Assembly (NCBI GenBank): GCA_963700745.1 | Contig: CAVOYT010000013.1 | Coordinates: 1 to 64,000 of the forward strand | DNA length: 64,000 nucleotides | Source of the DNA: UBA10649 sp963700745 | Lineage (GTDB): Bacteria > Actinomycetota > Actinomycetes > S36-B12 | Reading direction: 5' to 3' | Part shown: positions 38,965-48,892 of the stretch, in pieces | How the letters are laid out: every line of letters begins with the position of its first letter | Position numbering within the stretch: the stretch's first letter is position 1 | Position numbers and translations under genes: made by a program | Notes under the pieces: generated by a model | Database searches by the model: none | What the model saw: only the letters and a program-made list of their open reading frames with translations | Told to the model about the DNA's origin: nothing

Positions 38965-41554
38965 GTCACCCAGACACGCTGTCCGCGACTCTGCCCCCAC
39001 CCGGCCTTCCCGGTCTGGACCCTCGCTGGTCCCGACTCGTCGTGGCCCGTGACGTCGACGGGGTCGATCGCACGTGGCATGTCCTCGACACGCACGCCGA
39101 GCGACCGGATGATGCGGTCGAGCTGACGCTGCTGTGCGTGCACGGAAACCCCACCTGGTCCTACCTCTGGCGACGCATCCTGGCGCAGGCACCTGTCGGT
39201 GTGCGGGTCGTGGCCGTCGACCAGCTGGACATGGGCTTCAGCGAGCGGACGTCGACGGTGCGCCGTCTTGCCCAGCGGGTCGACGACCTCTCGGCCGTCT
39301 CGGACGCTCTGCGGATCGACGGCCCCGTCGTCACGGTCGCGCACGACTGGGGCGGCCCGATCTCCCTCGGCTGGGCTCTGGCGCACCGCACGCAGCTGCG
39401 CGGCGTGGTCCTGCTCAACACGGCAGTGCACCAGCCCGACGGGGCGGCCGCTCCGTCGATCATCCGGCTGGCCAGATTCGCGCCGCTGCTTCGCGCCAAC
39501 ACCGTGGACACGCCGGCCTTCGTGCGTGGGACGACCCTCCTGAGCGGGCGGGCGATGCCGCGTGAGGTCGCGGACGGCTTCGCCGCGCCCTACGGGGCCG
39601 GGATCGCCGACTCGCGGTCGGGGCCTTCGTGGCTGACATCCCTCTCGAAGCGGATCACCCGAGCGCGGAAGCCCTCGACCGGATCGCCGAGGGCGTCCGG
39701 GAGCTGACCGATGTGCCCGTGCTCCTGCTGTGGGGGCCCGACGACCCGGTCTTCTCCGATCGCTACCTGGACGACCTGATCGATCGCCTGCCGCACGCCG
39801 ACGTGCACCGGTACGAGGGGGCCCGGCACCTCGTCAGCGAGGATGCGCCGGCGCTCACCGACGACCTCTTCCAGTGGGTCGACGACCTTCGCTCCGGTCG
39901 TCTCCGCGATGCGTCGTCACGTGTGGCGGCTTCTGGGGACGCAGAACCCGCCACAAGTGACGACGCATCGGGGGAGGTGCTGTGGGCGGGGCTTGAGCGC
40001 CGCGCGGCCGAGGATCCGACCGGGACCGCCCTCGCCGAGCCCATCGGCGATGGGCGGTGGCGCACGGTCTCCTGGGAACTCCTCGACCGCAACGTGCGAC
40101 TGCTGGCTCAGGGCCTGTCGGCGCGGGGCGTTCGACGAGGCGATCGGGTCGCCGTTCTCATCACGCCGGGCGCCGACCTGATCGCCGTCGTGTACGCCTG
40201 CTGGCGGATCGGGGCAAGCGTCGTGGTCACCGACGCCGGGCTGGGCGTACGGGGCATCCGCCGCGCGCTGCGCGGCTCGGGCGCCAAGCACGTCATCGCG
40301 ATCCCCAAGGCCATGGCGCTGGTCCGCGCGATGCGCCTCCCGGGGCAGCGCATCGCCGCCGGCGACCTTGTGTCGGTGGCCCGGGAGGGCGCCGCCCGCG
40401 GAACGCTGCCCGTGGCCCCGTCCGCCGACGATGAGGCCCTGGTCGCCTTCACCTCCGGATCGACCGGACCAGCGAAGGGCGTCGTGTACCGGCATCGCCA
40501 GGTGCAGCGCACCCGCGACCTGCTGCGCGCCCACTACGGCATCACGTCGAACGACGCGCTCGTGGCCGCGTTCGCTCCGTGGGCAGTGCTCGGCCCGGCC
40601 CTCGGGATCCGGTCGTCGATCCCGGACATGGACGTCACGTCGCCGCGAACCCTGACGGCGCGGGCGTTCGCCGACGCCACCCGCGTGGTCGGCGGGACGC
40701 TCGTCTGGGCCTCGCCGGCGGCCTTCACCGGCATCCTCGAGTCTGCCGACCTGCTCACCGACGAGGACCTCGGCGCACTGGGCTCCCTGCGGCTGGTTCT
40801 CGGGGCGGGTGCCCCGGTCTCGGCAGCCCTCCTGCACGGCATGGCCCGGCTGTGCCCTGCGGCTGAGGTGCGCACGCCGTACGGGATGACGGAGGTGCTG
40901 CCCGTCGCTGACGTCACGATCGCGGAGATCGACGCCGCCGGCACTGGCGACGGCGTCCTCGTGGGTCGACCCCTGCCGGGCGTTGACGTGCGGATCAGCG
41001 CGGTCGACGACGACGGGGTCGCCACGGGGGCGCTCAGCGACGAGCCCGGCGTGCTGGGCGAGATCGTGGTGCGCGCCGCGCACCAGAAGGACCACTACGA
41101 CCGGCTCTGGGCGACCGAGCGTGCAAGTGCGCGCGACCCGGGCTGGCACCGGACCGGCGATGTGGGGCACCTGGATGCCGAGGGTCGGCTGTGGATCGGC
41201 GGCCGGCTTGCTCACGTGATCACGACGGCGACCGGGCCGCTTGCCCCGGTCGGGATCGAGCAGGCGGTCGAGCGGCTGCCTCAGGTCCGCCAGGCGGCCT
41301 GCGTGGGCGTCGGTCCGCGCGGCACCCAGCAACTGGTCGTGATCGTGGTGACCGGCGAGAACCGCACCGGACTGGCGGACCTCGATCTCACGGCCCAGGT
41401 GCGCCGAACCGCGGGCCACGACGTCGCGGCCGTGCTCCAGCGCCCCGAACTGCCGGTCGACATCCGGCACAACTCCAAGGTCGACCGCGCGGAACTCGCC
41501 GAATGGGCCGAGGGTCTGCTGGCCGGCCGACGATCGGGCGGCAGCGACCGATGA
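38961..41554 (+). CDS. oleBC: OleBC fusion: beta-lactone decarboxylase plus beta-lactone synthetase
   Basis: About 864 residues. The N-terminal OleB half is an alpha/beta-hydrolase with CVHGNPTWSYLWR and the Asp nucleophile in VAHDWGGPISLGWAL, ending ...RYEGARHLVSEDAPALTDDLFQWVDDL. After a ~25-residue linker the OleC half is an AMP-forming ligase with FTSGSTGPAKGVVYRHRQV, PYGMTEVLPVADV, HRTGDVGHLDAEGRLWIGGR and HNSKVDR. OleC makes a beta-lactone that OleB turns into a cis-olefin and CO2. Fusions of B and C are known in actinobacteria such as Micrococcus. One frame break near 39617. The linker carries a long palindrome (39907-39970). Confidence 0.92.
39907..39970. repeat. 64-bp palindrome inside oleBC linker
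   Basis: Arms 39907-39929 and 39948-39970 pair at 22 of 23 positions (one G/A mismatch), and the interior (39931-39935 with 39942-39946) pairs again around a six-base loop. It is translated as RDASSRVAASGDAEPATSDDASG between the two enzyme domains. Its size and in-frame position recall mobile palindromic elements that insert in coding DNA. Confidence 0.75.
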
Positions 41555-42582
41555 GGGTGCTGGTCACCGGGGGTCGCGGACTGCTCGGATCGGCGGTGGT
41601 CCGCGAGCTCGTGACGCGGGGGCACGAGGTGACCACGTTCCAGCGCACACCAGCGGGGCACGTCGCCGGAGTGCGCGAGGTGCTGGGCGACATCACCGAC
41701 CGCGCCGCGGTCGCCTCAGCGATGGCCGATCAGGAGGGCGTCGTCCATCTGGCGGCGCTGGTCTCGATGACCGGTCCGTGGTCCGGATTCGAGCACGTGA
41801 ACGTGGACGGAACCGCCATCGTCCTGGACGCCGCGCGGGCGGCCGGGGCGCGGCGGTTCGTGCAGGTGTCGTCGCCCTCGGTCGCCCACGCCGGGGAGCC
41901 GCTGATCGGAGCGGCGGGCACGCCCGCGGACCCGGACCGCGCGCGGGGCAACTACGCCAGGAGCAAGGCGCTGGCGGAGCGGGCCGCTCTCGCGAGGGAT
42001 GACGCCCACTTCTCGGTCGTGGCGGTCCGGCCGCACCTGGTCTGGGGGCCGGGGGACACGCAGCTCATCGGGCGCATCGCCGAGCGGGCCCGGGCCGGCC
42101 GACTCGTCCTCATCGACGACGGCGCGGCGCTGATCGACTCGACGTATGTCGACAACGCGGCGGAGGCCATCGCCGAGGCGCTCGAACGGTGTGCTGACCC
42201 GGACGTGCACGGGCGTGCATTCGTCGTCTCGAATGGCGAGCCGCGGACGGTGTTCGAACTGGTGAGCCGAATCGCTCTCGCCGCAGGCGGCGCACCTCCC
42301 CGTCGTCGGGTCCCCTACCCCGTCGCACGGCGAGCGGGAACGCTCGTCGAGCGGGCCTGGGCGCGGGCTGGCCGCCCCGATGAGCCGCCGATCACCGCCT
42401 TCGTCGCAGAGCAGCTGGCGACGGCGCACTGGTTCGACCAGCGCGAGACCCGCCGCGCCCTGCACTGGCGGCCACGGGTGAGTATCGACGAGGGTCTGGA
42501 CCGGCTGGCCGCATCCTTCGGCGAACCTGATCGAACCGGTGGGCGTGGCGCTCCGGCGATCTGGCCCTCATCTGGCCTATAA
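41551..42582 (+). CDS. oleD: OleD, NAD(P)H-dependent 2-alkyl-3-ketoacid reductase
   Basis: 343-residue extended SDR: cofactor motif VTGGRGLLGSAVVREL, VVHLAALVSMTGPWSGFEHVNVDGT, catalytic Ser in VSSPSVAHAG and YARSK. It reduces the OleA product to the beta-hydroxy acid used by OleC. ATG 41551 overlaps the oleBC TGA (ATGA). A strong hairpin directly follows. No frame break. Confidence 0.9.
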   Translation: MRVLVTGGRGLLGSAVVRELVTRGHEVTTFQRTPAGHVAGVREVLGDITDRAAVASAMADQEGVVHLAALVSMTGPWSGFEHVNVDGTAIVLDAARAAGARRFVQVSSPSVAHAGEPLIGAAGTPADPDRARGNYARSKALAERAALARDDAHFSVVAVRPHLVWGPGDTQLIGRIAERARAGRLVLIDDGAALIDSTYVDNAAEAIAEALERCADPDVHGRAFVVSNGEPRTVFELVSRIALAAGGAPPRRRVPYPVARRAGTLVERAWARAGRPDEPPITAFVAEQLATAHWFDQRETRRALHWRPRVSIDEGLDRLAASFGEPDRTGGRGAPAIWPSSGL

Positions 42583-42585
42583 ATG

Positions 42586-42624
42586 GTGAAGGCCCCTCGA
42601 AGTATGAGTTCGAGGGGCCTTCAC
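42586..42624. terminator. Strong hairpin after the ole operon
   Basis: Perfect 16-bp stem (GTGAAGGCCCCTCGAA and its complement) around GTATGAG, starting four bases after the oleD stop. No U-run, as usual in actinobacteria. It would act on either strand. Confidence 0.85.
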
Positions 42625-42957
42625 TTGGAAGCGTCCGCCCACCGCCCGATCTCTCGGGGCGCCCGCGCTAGGTGCAGATCGCGGCGCTCATGCTCCGTTT
42701 CCGCAGCATCGGCGATGTCGTTATCGCTTCCTCGAACCGCTCCGTTCAGACCGGCCCCGCCAGCACTCGGGACCCTCCGGTTGCGTCCCTTTCGGTCCGC
42801 CGCCTTCGTCTGGCCTTCACTTCCTGGATCGACCCGCCCCTTGCGGTGCGGTAGGTAAGTTCTACTCGCGTTCGGGTCGTCGTCACAAGCGGTTTGCCGA
42901 AGATTTTCGAGGAAATCCTGACCCTCGAATCACAGGCTCACCACGACGTATCCTGCG
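42625..42957. other. 333-base intergenic stretch, no gene recognised
   Basis: Between the ole terminator and the 3' end of the convergent hydrolase. On the minus strand one frame is open for about 100 codons and ends close to the hairpin (…REIGRWADASK), but it has no standard start codon and weak third-position GC, so I do not call it. A small RNA or a gene remnant is possible. Confidence 0.35.
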
Positions 42958-43800
42958 TCACTCCTGATCACCAGTTCGGCCGGAGACGTCGAGGAAATCG
43001 ACGACCAGGGACGTGAAGGAATCGGCGTGCTCGATCTGGGTCCAGTGGCCGCAGCGCCCGAACACATGCAACTGCGAGTCGTCGATCAGGTGAAGGAGAT
43101 CGACGGAGTTCTGCAGCGGAATGACCCGGTCGTCGCGCCCGTGCACGATGAGTGTCGGCACCGAGATGCGCGCGATGTCCGCTGGGTCGTGGGTCAGCGC
43201 GTCGAGCGCGCCCTGACGGGGCTCGGGGAACATCGCCCGGTATGCCTCCTGGACACCGGGTCGCATGCTGGCCTCGAAGCGCAGCCTCGCGAGGTCCGGC
43301 CCGGTCAGGCTGCGGTCGAAGGCGAACAGCTGGAGCAGCGACTCCATCGCCTCGACTGACGGCTCATAGCCCCACACGGCGTCCAGCCCCGGGGTGATCT
43401 CGAACGGCACGCCGACCGAGCCCATGAGCACGAGCCGGCCGACACGGTCGGGGTGCCGGATGGCAAGAGACAGGGCGAGGGCACCGCCGAACGAGTTTCC
43501 GACCACGTGGGCGCGCTCGACGCCGAGGGCATCGAGCACCGCCACGGCGTGGGCCGTCCAGGTGTCGAGGTCGTAGACGATGTCGGCGGGTCGCTCCGTG
43601 TAGCCGAATCCGACGATGTCGGGTGCGATCACCATGAAGCGCTCGGACAGGCCGGGGATGGTGAGCCGCCAGTTGGCCCATGCGCTGACGCCCGGGCCGG
43701 ATCCGTGCAGGAGAAGCACCGGATGGCCGTCGCCGGACACGTGGACGTTGGTCGCGATGCCGTCCGCATCGAGCAGGGCGCCGATCTCAGGTGTCGTCAT
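42958..43800 (-). CDS. Alpha/beta-hydrolase of the meta-cleavage product hydrolase type
   Basis: 280 residues, complete. Oxyanion motif LLHGSGPGVSAWANWRLTIPGL is close to 2-hydroxymuconate-semialdehyde hydrolases; Ser nucleophile in VVGNSFGGALALSLA, Asp in VHGRDDRVIP, His in GRCGHWTQIE. It would cleave C-C bonds in ring-fission products, but no dioxygenase or other aromatic-degradation gene is adjacent, so the substrate is unsure. Divergent from the MFS gene, with 36 bases between. Confidence 0.82.
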   Translation of the reverse strand: MTTPEIGALLDADGIATNVHVSGDGHPVLLLHGSGPGVSAWANWRLTIPGLSERFMVIAPDIVGFGYTERPADIVYDLDTWTAHAVAVLDALGVERAHVVGNSFGGALALSLAIRHPDRVGRLVLMGSVGVPFEITPGLDAVWGYEPSVEAMESLLQLFAFDRSLTGPDLARLRFEASMRPGVQEAYRAMFPEPRQGALDALTHDPADIARISVPTLIVHGRDDRVIPLQNSVDLLHLIDDSQLHVFGRCGHWTQIEHADSFTSLVVDFLDVSGRTGDQE

Positions 43801-43836
43801 GGCCCAAGTGTCGCGGAAGGCACGAGGATGGGGGGC

Positions 43837-45054
43837 ATGCGCCAGTACCGGTGGGGTCCCATCGTGCTGCTGGAGTCTGCGAACGCCACGTCCGGCATCG
43901 CCAATGCGATCGTGATGATCGCGATCCCCTGGCTCGTTCTGGAACGGACGGGTTCGGCGGCATCGGCCGGACTCGTGGTGGCGATGGCATCGCTGCCCGG
44001 CATTGTGGTGTCGCCCCTGGTCGGCATCGCCATCGACCGATTCGGGAGGCGATTGGTCAGCATCGTCTCCGACATCCTGTCCGCGGTCTCGGTCGCGGCA
44101 TTTCCGATCGTCGCCGCGGTCGGCGACCTGGACTTCGGATGGATCCTCGCGCTCGCCGTGCTCGGGGCGACGTTCGACCCGGCCGGGTATACGGCACGGA
44201 AGGCGCTGCTCCCTGACGTGGCCACGGCGTCGGGCTACCCGATCGATCGGCTCAATGGCCTGCACGAAGGCGTCTTCGCGGTCGGGTGGACGATCGGGCC
44301 GGCCCTCGGGGCGATCCTCATCGGCCTGGTCGGCGCGGTGGACGTGTTCTGGGCCCCCTTCGGGCTGTTCCTCGTCGCCATCGGCTCCCTCGTACTGCTG
44401 CGCGTCGGCGATGCCGGCCTCGATGCTCGCCGCGCGTCAGGCGGAGCGGAGGACGGCACGTGGCGCCGTCTGGCTCTGGGCGCCACGGTGCTGTGGAACG
44501 ACACCGCCTTGCGCGCGATCTCGATCGCGCTGATGGTCCTGGCGGCCGTGTACCTGCCCACCGAGTCCGTGATCCTGCCTGCCTACTTCGAGGCGCTGGA
44601 CGACCCGACCGGCCTGGGCCTCCTCGTCTCGGCGATGGCGGCGGGCTCGGTCATCGGCGCCTTCGGGTACGGATGGATCTCGGGCAGGATGACCCGCTAC
44701 CAGCTGGTCCGGCTCGTGCTGATCGGAACTGCGGCGTCCATCGTGCCGCTCGCGCTGCTGCCCGCGCTGTGGGTCATGCTCGTTGCGGGGTTCATCCTCG
44801 GTCTGGCGTGGGGTCCCTTCCAGCCGCTGATGAACACGCTCGTCCAGCGGCGCGTGGCTGCCGACGTGCAGGGCCGGGTGTACGGCGTCCAGACCGCGTT
44901 GTTCTATGCCTCGCCGCCGTTGGCGTTCCTCCTCGCCGGGTGGATGGTCGAAAGCTATGGAGTGCAGGTCACCTACCTCGCGTTCGCGGCGGTGCTGGTC
45001 GTCACGTCGCTCGGCGTGCTCTTCGTGAGGAGCATCCGTGACATCGACGCCTGA
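43837..45054 (+). CDS. MFS transporter, enterobactin exporter-like
   Basis: 405 residues with about 11-12 membrane helices (SPLVGIAIDRFGRRLVSIVSDI loop after helix 2; GRMTRYQLVRLVLIG loop mid-protein; VQRRVAADVQGRVYGVQTAL). The pattern is of the MFS_3/EntS-type exporters. ATG 43837 fits the GGATGGGGG better than ATG 43828. Substrate unknown. Confidence 0.82.
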   Translation: MRQYRWGPIVLLESANATSGIANAIVMIAIPWLVLERTGSAASAGLVVAMASLPGIVVSPLVGIAIDRFGRRLVSIVSDILSAVSVAAFPIVAAVGDLDFGWILALAVLGATFDPAGYTARKALLPDVATASGYPIDRLNGLHEGVFAVGWTIGPALGAILIGLVGAVDVFWAPFGLFLVAIGSLVLLRVGDAGLDARRASGGAEDGTWRRLALGATVLWNDTALRAISIALMVLAAVYLPTESVILPAYFEALDDPTGLGLLVSAMAAGSVIGAFGYGWISGRMTRYQLVRLVLIGTAASIVPLALLPALWVMLVAGFILGLAWGPFQPLMNTLVQRRVAADVQGRVYGVQTALFYASPPLAFLLAGWMVESYGVQVTYLAFAAVLVVTSLGVLFVRSIRDIDA

Positions 45055-45090
45055 CCGCCCCTCACCCGAGCGGGTGCGTATGGTCGGCTC

Positions 45091-45594
45091 ATGCGCGTGC
45101 TCAGCGGTGTGGGGGTGGCGACGCTCCTAGCCGTCGGCCTGATGTCGGGATGCTCCGGATCCGAAGTGGACGTGAACCAGGGCCTACCGCAGGATGCCGT
45201 CGTCTCGTACGCGTATCACGATTCCTCCGTGCCACCTCAGTACCACCGAAGCGAGAGCCTCACCGTCACCCAGGGCGAGGCGCACCTGGTGATCGACAGC
45301 TACGGCGACGTGCTGGCCGACGAGCGGGTGCCGACTCCGGCCGCGGTGTGGGAGCTGCTCGGCTCGACCCTCCCGTCCGTGCTGGACCTCCAGGCCCAAC
45401 CGGAGGAGGACGGCTGCACGGGCGGCACCGGGATCGACCTCGTCATCGCCTCGGGTGAGGAGACCCTCCTCGACCTGCGACCGCAGTTCTGCGGTGGCTC
45501 CAACGAATCGCTGGAGGCGCCTATTCAGGCCTGGATCGCGCCAGCACGTGAGCTGTTCCCGCCGACCGACGAGCTGGCTCCGGAGGGTGAGTGA
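45091..45594 (+). CDS. Lipoprotein, unknown function
   Basis: 167 residues: signal peptide with lipobox LMSGC (Cys near residue 21), then an acidic extracellular domain with two further Cys (DGCTGGTG and PQFCGGS), possibly a disulfide. No family recognised. Its TGA overlaps the GTG of tgt, so the two are translationally linked. Confidence 0.72.
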   Translation: MRVLSGVGVATLLAVGLMSGCSGSEVDVNQGLPQDAVVSYAYHDSSVPPQYHRSESLTVTQGEAHLVIDSYGDVLADERVPTPAAVWELLGSTLPSVLDLQAQPEEDGCTGGTGIDLVIASGEETLLDLRPQFCGGSNESLEAPIQAWIAPARELFPPTDELAPEGE

Positions 45595-46808
45595 GCGGGT
45601 TCTCGTTCGAGGTTTCGTCGTCGATGGCGTCCGGGCTGGGTCGGGCCGGCGTCATCACGACACCGCACGGCGAGATCCGGACCCCGGCGTTCACCCCCGT
45701 GGGCACGAAGGCGACGGTGAAGGCGGTGCTGCCGGAGTCCATGCGGGAGCTGGGTGCCCAGGTGATCCTGGCGAACGCGTACCACCTGTACCTCCAGCCC
45801 GGCGCCGACATCGTCGATGAGGCTGGCGGGGTGGCTCGGTTCATGGGCTGGGACGGCCCCACGATCACGGACAGCGGCGGCTTCCAGGTGCTGTCCCTGG
45901 GCGTCGGGTTCAAGAAGATCCTGGCCATGGACGCGAAGACCGTTCGCTCGGACGAGGTCATCGCCGAAGGCAAGGATCGGCTCGCCCACGTCGACGACGA
46001 CGGCGTGACCTTCAAGTCGCATGTGGACGGGTCCATGCATCGCTTCACGCCCGAGGTGTCGATGCGCGTCCAGCACCAGCTCGGCGCCGACATCATGTTC
46101 GCGTTCGACGAGTGCACGACCCTGTTGAACACCCGGGACTACCAGGAGAGATCGGTCGCGCGGACCCAGGCCTGGGCCGAGCGCTGCGTGGCCGAGCACG
46201 ACCGGCTCACCGCCGAGCGGGCAGGTCACCCCTACCAGGCGCTGTTCGCCGTGGTTCAGGGTGCGCAGTACGAGGACCTGCGACGCATGTCGGCCCGGGG
46301 CCTGGCCGCCCTCGACGTCGACGGCTTCGGGATCGGCGGGGCGCTGGAGAAGGACCAGCTGGGGACCATCGTCCGGTGGGTCTGCGAGGAGCTGCCTGAG
46401 GACAAGCCGCGGCACCTGCTCGGCATCGGGGATCCGAGCGACGTGTTCGTCGCCGTCGAGAGCGGGGCGGACACCTTCGACTGCGTGGCTCCGTCGCGCA
46501 ACGCCCGCAACGGGACCGTGTACCACCCGAACCGGCGCTTCCACCTGACCAACGGGCGCTACCGCAGGGACTTCGCGCCGATCGACGACACCTGCGACTG
46601 CTACACCTGCGCGAACCACACCCGCGCCTACGTGCATCACCTGTACAAGTCCAAGGAGATGCTGGCCTCGACGCTGGCGACCATCCACAACGAGCGGTAC
46701 ATCGTCCGGCTGATCGACCGCATCCGCGACAGCATCATCGACGGGACGTTCGCCGATCTTCGGGACGAGGTACTGGGTCGGGACCGGGCGGACTATCCGA
46801 TCGCGTAG
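45591..46808 (+). CDS. tgt: Queuine tRNA-ribosyltransferase
   Basis: 405 residues. Catalytic Asp in TDSGGFQVLSL, QHQLGADIMFAFDECT, substrate loop GIGGALEKDQ, and the zinc site CDCYTC with the following His (TIHN). It swaps guanine 34 of GUN-anticodon tRNAs for a 7-deazaguanine base. No preQ1 synthesis genes are nearby, but a YhhQ-type importer is convergent and overlapping, so salvage of the base is likely. GTG 45591 start; complete. Confidence 0.95.
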   Translation: MSGFSFEVSSSMASGLGRAGVITTPHGEIRTPAFTPVGTKATVKAVLPESMRELGAQVILANAYHLYLQPGADIVDEAGGVARFMGWDGPTITDSGGFQVLSLGVGFKKILAMDAKTVRSDEVIAEGKDRLAHVDDDGVTFKSHVDGSMHRFTPEVSMRVQHQLGADIMFAFDECTTLLNTRDYQERSVARTQAWAERCVAEHDRLTAERAGHPYQALFAVVQGAQYEDLRRMSARGLAALDVDGFGIGGALEKDQLGTIVRWVCEELPEDKPRHLLGIGDPSDVFVAVESGADTFDCVAPSRNARNGTVYHPNRRFHLTNGRYRRDFAPIDDTCDCYTCANHTRAYVHHLYKSKEMLASTLATIHNERYIVRLIDRIRDSIIDGTFADLRDEVLGRDRADYPIA

Positions 46809-47474
46809 GTCGGCTCTCTCCGCTTGACGGCGGCGATGACCCGGTAGGTGATGGGCAGCAGGGCGACCTCGAGCAGGGTCTTGTACAGGTAGCCGACCAG
46901 AACGTAGTTCCAGAACTCCGCGCCGGTGATGATCCCGTAGAAGGCGATGGTGCAGAAGACGAGCGTGTCGGCGAACTCCCCGACGGCCGTCGAGCCGATG
47001 AGTCGCAGCCACAGCGCCCTCTCCTTGGTGCGCTCCTTGATCCGTACCAGGACGTAGGCGTTGAGCAGCTGCCCGACGAGGAAGCCGGCGACGCTGGCGA
47101 GCACGATCCGCGGCACGAAGCCGAGGACCGCCTCGAAGGCCTCCTGGTTCGGCCAGTCGGCAGCGGGCGGGGACAACTGCACCACCCAGAAGGTGAACGC
47201 CGCGAGCACCGACATCAGGAAGCCCAGGAAGATCGCCTTGCGCGCCGCCTTGAGGCCGTACACCTCGCTGAGGACGTCGCCGACGATGTACGTCAGCGGG
47301 AAGAGGAAGACGCCGCCGTCGGTGATGATCGGCCCGAAGGCGATGAGCTTGACCGCCCCGATGTTCGAGATGAGCAGCAGGGCCGACGAACGTGGCGACC
47401 ACGATCGGGTACACGCCGGCGCCTACGAGGGCGTAGTGGACGCGGTCCTGGGGCGGGGAATCGGAGTGTGACAT
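46793..47474 (-). CDS. yhhQ: Queuosine precursor transporter (YhhQ family)
   Basis: About 227 residues with six or so membrane helices. Family motifs: NIGAVKLIAFG, ITDGGVFLFPLTYIVGDVLSEVYG, ARKAIFLGF, LLNAYVLVRIKERTKERALWLRLIGSTAVGEFADTLVF. A frame break near 47385. It imports preQ0/preQ1 in E. coli. The 3' end overlaps tgt by 16 bases in convergent direction. Confidence 0.88.
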
Positions 47475-47475
47475 C

Positions 47476-47551
47476 TGGCGCCCCCGGCAGGATTCGAACC
47501 TGCGACCTTCGGTACCGGAAACCGGCGCTCTATCCCCTGAGCTACGGGGGC
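47476..47551 (-). tRNA. tRNA-Arg (anticodon CCG)
   Basis: 76-base cloverleaf: acceptor GCCCCCG/CGGGGGC, D-arm GCTC...GAGC, anticodon loop TTCCGGT with CCG, T-arm GCAGGTTCGAATCCTGC, discriminator G and encoded CCA. The first pair of the anticodon stem is C-A, otherwise regular. It reads CGG codons. Confidence 0.95.
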
Positions 47552-47645
47552 TCGGGCCGCAACAGGCTATCAGCGGGGTCCCGCCGCCCCTGAGCCCGAA
47601 CCTTCCGCAAGGATGGCGGCGTGAGGGAGCGCATTCAGGAGGTCG

Positions 47646-48492
47646 ATGGACTGGGGGCGCCGGATCACCGTGGACTATGGGCGCAATCGCGTCTCGCTGT
47701 CGGCCGGCGGCCTGGCCTACTTCGTCGCGCTGTCGCTGGCGCCGGCCGCCCTCGCCTTCGGGACCCTCGCTGGAGTCTTCCTCGACCCGGACCAGGTGCG
47801 GGACGTCCTGGAGCGGTTCGCCGCCCAGACGCCCGAGGCCGCCGGCGCCCTCCAGACCGTCATCGACGCCCTGGTCGGGACGATCGAGTCCGCGTCGGCC
47901 ACCTCGTTCACCATCACGACACTGGTGAGCCTGCTGATCGCCGTCTATGCGGCTGCCAAGGTGGTCCTGGGGGTGCGGATGGCCATGAACACGGTCTTCG
48001 GCGTGACCGAGAAGCGCAGCGGACTGATCGAGCGCGGCGTCTCGACCGTGATCACGCTGATCGGAATGGTCGCTGCCGTCGCCATCGTGGTGGTCCTGAC
48101 CATCCTTCCCCAGATCCTCGACTGGCTCGGTGTCGACGGGCTGTCCGCGGCGCTCGACCAGTGGTGGCTGGACTGGCCGGTGGCGGTGCTGCTGCTCTAC
48201 TTCGGGTCACGCTGGGTCCTGCGGCATGCTCCGAGCACGTCCGGTGGCCCTGCCATGGGCGTCCCGGGGTGCCCTCGTGTCGACGGTGGGATTCGTCGGG
48301 GCCACGGTGGGAGTGGGCATCTACGCCCGGTTCTCGACCAGCCTCGGCGCGGCCATCCTCATCTTCGGCACCGCGATCGTCATCCTGCTGTGGCTCTATC
48401 TGTGCTTCGTCGCGCTCCTGTGGGGAGCGATCATCGAGGCGGACGGCCTCAGGACGAGAACCACTTCGGGGGCCCGGCCACCAGCCCGGTGA
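47646..48492 (+). CDS. YihY/BrkB family membrane protein
   Basis: About 281 residues with six membrane helices. Family features: DWGRRITVDYGRNRVSLSAGGLAYFVALSLAPAALAFG, NTVFGVTEKRSGLIERG, and a final LLWLYLCFVALLWGAIIEAD segment. Frame break near 48240. ATG 47646 follows AGGAGG. Often called ribonuclease BN in error; transport function is uncertain. The 3' end overlaps the next minus-strand gene by 44 bases. Confidence 0.85.
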
Positions 48493-48751
48493 GGAAGGCG
48501 GCCCCCGCGCCGGCCATCCCCATGTCGAAGGCACTCGGTCCACGGCGTGAAGACCGCGAACATGAAGGCGCCGGCCCCCATGACCACGCCGGCGATGCGG
48601 CGAACGCGACTCGTCCGCCGGCAGATGAGCCGCTCGTCGTCGCCGGCTCGGCGTCCGGCTTGCGCGCTGGGGTCTGGCCGGGCTGTGCCGGAGGCTGCCC
48701 GGTGGTCGCGTTGATCTCCCGCAGGAGCCGTTCGATGTCGTCTTCGGCCAT
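48449..48751 (-). CDS. Small membrane protein, unknown function
   Basis: About 100 residues: acidic start MAEDDIERLLREINATTGQPP, a Pro/Thr linker, then two hydrophobic segments (RRIAGVVMGAGAFMFAVFTPW and FDMGMAGAGAAFLTGLVAGPP) ending KWFSS. Frame breaks near 48615 and 48540. No family recognised. Confidence 0.55.
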   Translation of the reverse strand: MAEDDIERLLREINATTGQPPAQPGQTPARKPDAEPATTSGSSAGGRVAFAASPAWSWGPAPSCSRSSRRGPSAFDMGMAGAGAAFLTGLVAGPPKWFSS

Positions 48752-48892
48752 CTGACCATTGTGCCTCAGGTCGTTGGACGACGCCGAAACCCGACATTCC
48801 CCGCACTTCGCCCGACGCCGTTTGGATGCGCGGACAGGGGGGCATACCGCTGCTGTCCGGGTCGCAAGTCGGGGGACAGGGACCCGGAAGCG

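Noticed and set aside
39917..41470. 517-codon minus-strand open frame opposite oleC
   Set aside because: It is a GC-driven shadow; the plus strand encodes an unmistakable AMP-dependent ligase.
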